Part shown: piece after piece, positions 13,964-16,933 of the stretch | Layout: every line of letters starts with the position of its first letter | How positions within the stretch are numbered: the first letter of the stretch is position 1 | NCBI GenBank assembly: GCA_003131945.1 | Contig: PKWD01000041.1 | Span: forward strand, 2,586-19,518 | Source: Acidimicrobiaceae bacterium | Lineage (GTDB): Bacteria > Actinomycetota > Acidimicrobiia > Acidimicrobiales > UBA8190 | DNA length: 16,933 nucleotides | Reading direction: 5' to 3' | Notes under the pieces: generated by a model | Database searches by the model: none | Told to the model about the DNA's origin: nothing | What the model saw: the letters and a program-made list of their open reading frames with translations, nothing else | Position numbers and translations under genes: made by a program

Positions 13964-13969
13964 TAGGAT
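13964..13969 (+). promoter_or_regulatory. Candidate -10 element for the small ORF, possibly leaderless
   Basis: TAGGAT fits the actinobacterial TANNNT -10 pattern and ends 7 nt before the ATG at 13977, so transcription would begin at or beside the start codon. No clear -35 element is seen. The AGGA inside it could instead act as a weak ribosome binding site on a longer transcript. Confidence 0.4.
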
Positions 13970-13976
13970 CTGACCC

Positions 13977-14108
13977 ATGGGTGGCGTCATACTTCCCGAT
14001 CGCCAGCCGGAGACACTCGAGCGGTACAACGAGTCTTTCCATGCGCCGTCGAAGCCGATCAAAGAGCGCCAGCCCGAAGATGCCAGGGACGACGAATCAG
14101 CTCGCTAA
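13977..14108 (+). CDS. Small charged protein of unknown function upstream of the PHP gene
   Basis: 43 aa, reading MGGVILPDRQPETLERYNES at the start and ending DARDDESAR before TAA at 14106. No family is recognised. It is rich in Glu, Asp, Arg, Lys and Pro, has almost no hydrophobic core, and is probably disordered or a short helix. A good -10 element just before the ATG, the position in the purF-PHP divergent gap, and the same reading frame as the PHP gene (stop, six codons, then TTG) support it as real. It might be a regulatory leader peptide or a small binding protein. A chance ORF cannot be excluded in GC-rich DNA, although the codon third positions look coding-like. The rest of the gap (13872-13963) should hold the purF promoter, but no convincing hexamers were found. 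Confidence 0.5.
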   Translation: MGGVILPDRQPETLERYNESFHAPSKPIKERQPEDARDDESAR

Positions 14109-14126
14109 GGCCCCGCTAGGCCTCGT

Positions 14127-14993
14127 TTGATCGACCTGCACACCCATTCGACCGTGTCGGACGGGTCCGAACCACCGGGGTCCATCCCCGAGATGGCGGC
14201 CGCTGCCGGTTGCTCGGCCGTGGCCCTCACCGACCACGACAGCCTGGACGGACTGGCCGAGGCCCGGGCGGCGGCCACCCGGGTGGGCATCCCCCTCGTC
14301 CGCGGCTGTGAGGTGTCCTGCCGCAAGCCGCCACCTCCGCCCGGCCAGCCCACCATTGGTGGCTCGGTCCACGTGCTCGTCTACTTCGTCGAACCGGGCG
14401 AGGGGCCCATCCAGGACGAGCTGGTGAAGCTGCGCCGGGACCGGGCCGAGCGCAACCTCCGGCTCCGGGCCCGCCTGGACGAGCTCGGGGTGTCCATCGA
14501 CTACGACGCCATGGTGTCCGAGGCCGGAGGCGAGGCCGGACTGGGCCGGCCCCATTTCGCCCGGGCCCTCGTGAAGTCCGGGGCGGCGGCCGACATCGAC
14601 GACGCCTTCGACCGCTGGCTGGCCGACGGACGCGCCGCCTATGTGCCCAAGTCCCGCCTGTCGCCTGACGAGGTGGCCCGTTTGGCCACCGCTTCGGGCG
14701 GCGTGGCCGTGCTCGCCCACCCCCTGACCCTCGGTCTCGACCCGTCCGCCCTGGAACGGTTGGTGGGCGAGCTGGCCGAGGCCGGACTGGGGGGGATCGA
14801 AGCCATCTACGGCCGCTACACCACCGACGAACGGCGGGGGCTGCGACGGATGGCGCAGCGCCTCGGGCTCGTGGCCACCGGCGGGTCCGACTACCACGGG
14901 AGCTTCAAGCCCGACCTCGAGGTCGGGACCGGGATGGGGGACCTCGATGTCCCGGACTCTGCCCTCGAGGATCTCGCCGCCCGCTGTACCTGA
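14127..14993 (+). CDS. PHP-domain metal-dependent phosphoesterase (RNase AM / nucleoside bisphosphate phosphatase-like)
   Basis: 288 aa, TTG start; an in-frame stop lies 21 nt upstream and no other start codon falls between, so TTG is forced. PHP enzymes of the TrpH/YciV group use a three-metal centre to hydrolyse 3',5'-nucleoside bisphosphates or the 5' ends of short RNAs. The four motifs are present: DLHTHSTVSDGS (3-14) with H5, H7 and D12; LTDHDS (34-39) with H37; GCEVSC with E62; GRPHFA (140-145) with H143; VLAHP (195-199) with H198; and GSDYHG (253-258) with D255 and H257. An odd proline-rich insert (RKPPPPPGQP, 66-75) sits after motif III. It is convergent with purL (17-bp gap) and probably co-transcribed with the small ORF. 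The exact substrate is not determinable. Confidence 0.88.
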   Translation: MIDLHTHSTVSDGSEPPGSIPEMAAAAGCSAVALTDHDSLDGLAEARAAATRVGIPLVRGCEVSCRKPPPPPGQPTIGGSVHVLVYFVEPGEGPIQDELVKLRRDRAERNLRLRARLDELGVSIDYDAMVSEAGGEAGLGRPHFARALVKSGAAADIDDAFDRWLADGRAAYVPKSRLSPDEVARLATASGGVAVLAHPLTLGLDPSALERLVGELAEAGLGGIEAIYGRYTTDERRGLRRMAQRLGLVATGGSDYHGSFKPDLEVGTGMGDLDVPDSALEDLAARCT

Positions 14994-15010
14994 GACGGCG
15001 CTGTTGCTGA

Positions 15011-16933
15011 TCAGGCCGCCGGTGGCTGGCCCAGGGCGTCGGGTAGGGCGTGGCGCCAGGCCGAAGTGGCCTCGGCCACGCTCACATCGACGAGGTCTCG
15101 GATCACCAGGCGTTCTCCGCCGGGGTGGCCGATAATGCGGGACGGGATCCCGGCGGCGGCGGCCCGGGCCAGAACCTCGTGGGGATCGGTCGTGCCCATC
15201 ACGACCCGACCGGGTGACTCCGAGAACAGCTCGGCGTGACCGTCGATGCTTTCGACCACGCAGCCCAGGCCGCTGTGCACGGCGCACTCGGCCAGGGCCA
15301 GACCGATCCCGCCGTCGGAGACGTCGTGGACGCCAGCCACCAGATCGCCGTCGGCCACGACATCGGCGACCAGCCGCAGAAGAGCACTGTGGACGGCCAG
15401 GTCGAGGACGGGAAGAACCCCTCCCCGGTGGCCGTGCCGTTCGACGGCCCAGCGCGACCCGGCCAGTGACCGGTCGGTGGCACCGAGCAGGACGAGGGCC
15501 GTGCCGGCCACGAAGACCGCACCCGGCGGGCGACGGGCCAGGTCGTCGATCACGCCGAGGACGGCCACGACCGGGGTGGGATCGATGTCGGCGCCGCCGC
15601 TCTCGTTGTAGAGACTGACGTTCCCGCCGATGACGGGGATGGCGAGGGCCCGGCAGGCCTCGGCCATGCCGTCGATGGACTCCGACAACTGCCACATGAC
15701 GTCGGCATGCTCGGGGTTGCCGAAGTTGAGGCAGTTGACGAGGGCCACCGGGCGGGCGCCGGTGCAGGCGACGTTCAACGCCGACTCGGCCACGGTGAGG
15801 GCCGTGCCGGCGCGGGGATCGACGGCACACCAACGGGGATTGGAGTCGGTGGACAGAGCCAGGGCCCGGCGGCTGGCCGGAAGCCCCGGGGCGGCCAGGC
15901 GCAGCACGGCGGCGTCACCGCCGGGACCGGCCACGGTGTTCAGGAACAGCTGGTGGTCGTACTGCCGCCACACCCAGGAGGTGTCGGCCAGCATGCCGAG
16001 CACCTCGGCCCCGCAATCGGCGGGGGGACCCAAGGCGGCCGGATCGTCGGCCCGGCGGCGTTCGAGGTCGGCCGGCGCCGCCTGGGGCCGATCGTAGAGG
16101 GGGGCGTCGTCCGACAGAGAGGCGGCGGGGACGTCGGCCAGGACCTCGCCTCCCGGGGTGTCGAGGATGCGGAGGCGTCCGCCACCGACGGCCCCCCCAC
16201 CAGACGGCGCCGGCGCGGTGACGATGCCGATCACGGTGGCCCGGACCTCCCAGCGCCGGCACACCTCTTCCACCTCGGCCCGGTCGGCCGGGGTGACGAT
16301 GGCGAGCATGCGCTCCTGGCTCTCGGAGGTGAGGACCTCGAAAGGCTCCATGCCCGCTTCGCGACGGGGCACGGCGCCCACGTCGACATCCATACCCATA
16401 CCGGCGCGCCCGGCCGTCTCCGAGGTGGCGCAGGCCAGCCCGGCGCCACCGAGATCCTGGATGCCGACCACGAGGCCCCGGCCGAGCAGCTCCAGGCAAG
16501 CCTCGATGAGCCGCTTCTCCTCGAAGGGGTCACCCACCTGGACGCTCGGGCGCTTGTCGTCGTCGGCCCCCGCCCCCTGGCCGAAGCCGGCCGATGCCAG
16601 CACGCTTACCCCGCCGATGCCGTCGCGCCCGGTGGTGGAGCCGAGGAGGATGGCCAGGTTGCCCTGGCCGTGGGCGCCGGAGAGGACGAGGTGCTCCTTG
16701 CGCAGCACCCCCAGACACAGCACGTTCACAAGCGGGTTGCGGGCGTAGCAGGGGGAGAAGGTCAGCTCCCCGCCGACCGTGGGGACACCGACGGCGTTGC
16801 CGTAGCCGGAGATGCCCGACACGACCCCTTCGACCAGCCACCGGCCACGGGCGTCGTCGGGGGGGCCGAAGAAGAGCGGGTCCATGAGGGCGATGGGCCG
16901 CGCCCCCATGGTGAAGATGTCCCGCAGGATGCC
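15011..16933 (-). CDS. purL: Phosphoribosylformylglycinamidine synthase subunit PurL (5' end outside window)
   Basis: 640 residues are visible; the frame runs off the right edge at 16933, so about 100 N-terminal residues are missing compared with the usual small PurL (about 740 aa). PurL is the ATP-dependent synthase subunit that converts FGAR to FGAM, with ammonia from PurQ and the PurS bridge. The visible start [20 protein letters not shown] is the family's metal/nucleotide region. Also seen are [75 protein letters not shown] and [15 protein letters not shown], all typical. A small-type PurL implies separate purQ and purS, probably upstream beyond the edge. It is followed on the opposite strand by the PHP gene, which separates it from purF. 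Confidence 0.96.
   Translation of the reverse strand, partial: GILRDIFTMGARPIALMDPLFFGPPDDARGRWLVEGVVSGISGYGNAVGVPTVGGELTFSPCYARNPLVNVLCLGVLRKEHLVLSGAHGQGNLAILLGSTTGRDGIGGVSVLASAGFGQGAGADDDKRPSVQVGDPFEEKRLIEACLELLGRGLVVGIQDLGGAGLACATSETAGRAGMGMDVDVGAVPRREAGMEPFEVLTSESQERMLAIVTPADRAEVEEVCRRWEVRATVIGIVTAPAPSGGGAVGGGRLRILDTPGGEVLADVPAASLSDDAPLYDRPQAAPADLERRRADDPAALGPPADCGAEVLGMLADTSWVWRQYDHQLFLNTVAGPGGDAAVLRLAAPGLPASRRALALSTDSNPRWCAVDPRAGTALTVAESALNVACTGARPVALVNCLNFGNPEHADVMWQLSESIDGMAEACRALAIPVIGGNVSLYNESGGADIDPTPVVAVLGVIDDLARRPPGAVFVAGTALVLLGATDRSLAGSRWAVERHGHRGGVLPVLDLAVHSALLRLVADVVADGDLVAGVHDVSDGGIGLALAECAVHSGLGCVVESIDGHAELFSESPGRVVMGTTDPHEVLARAAAAGIPSRIIGHPGGERLVIRDLVDVSVAEATSAWRHALPDALGQPPAA

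Noticed and set aside
14097..15833. Long minus-strand open frame across the PHP gene and purL 3' end
   Set aside because: It is antisense to or out of frame with two clear genes, its sequence is Arg/Gly/Pro-rich with no family motif, and it arises from GC-rich third positions.

Overview
The window is gene-dense, very GC-rich DNA with GTG/TTG starts, GTGA stop-start overlaps and almost no spacer sequence. With an egtBD pair, a class III cyclase-ATPase regulator and a purL-purF-purM run, this suggests an actinobacterium, possibly from a deep lineage such as Acidimicrobiia. The taxonomy is inferred; no rRNA or tRNA is present. No CRISPR array, insertion sequence or attachment site was seen.

Layout. 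(1) Positions 65-3204, plus strand: a tight three-gene unit of a 163-aa protein of unknown function, a DyP-type heme peroxidase and a cytochrome P450. The P450 has an intact heme-Cys loop but lacks the usual I-helix acid/alcohol pair. (2) 3293-6610, minus strand: a 1105-aa regulator with an N-terminal class III nucleotide cyclase-like domain, a STAND/AAA ATPase and a long helical TPR-like tail, convergent with the P450. (3) 6843-8228, plus strand: a flavin disulfide oxidoreductase with the CxxxxC redox pair but without the usual C-terminal His/Glu dyad, divergent from the regulator. (4) 10504 to 8251, minus strand: egtB-egtD for ergothioneine. The EgtB is of the 'KWHRAHTSWFFETF' sequence type, and no egtA, egtC or egtE is present. 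(5) 16933 to 10679, minus strand: nucleotide synthesis genes purL (5' end outside the window), purF, purM and pyrE. PyrE is coupled to PurM by a GTGA overlap. A plus-strand pair, a 43-aa small ORF and a PHP-family phosphoesterase, is inserted between purL and purF.

How they fit. purL, purF and purM are de novo purine steps, and pyrE and purF both consume PRPP. EgtD and EgtB make trimethylhistidine and join it to a thiol by an iron/O2 reaction. The DyP-P450 unit and the flavin oxidoreductase are further redox enzymes, so the left half has an oxidative chemistry and redox-protection theme.

The most promising candidate for something undescribed is the 163-aa protein/DyP/P450 unit. Next are the cysteine-type EgtB in a cluster lacking egtA/C, and the 43-aa ORF that lies in the same frame as the PHP gene across one stop codon.
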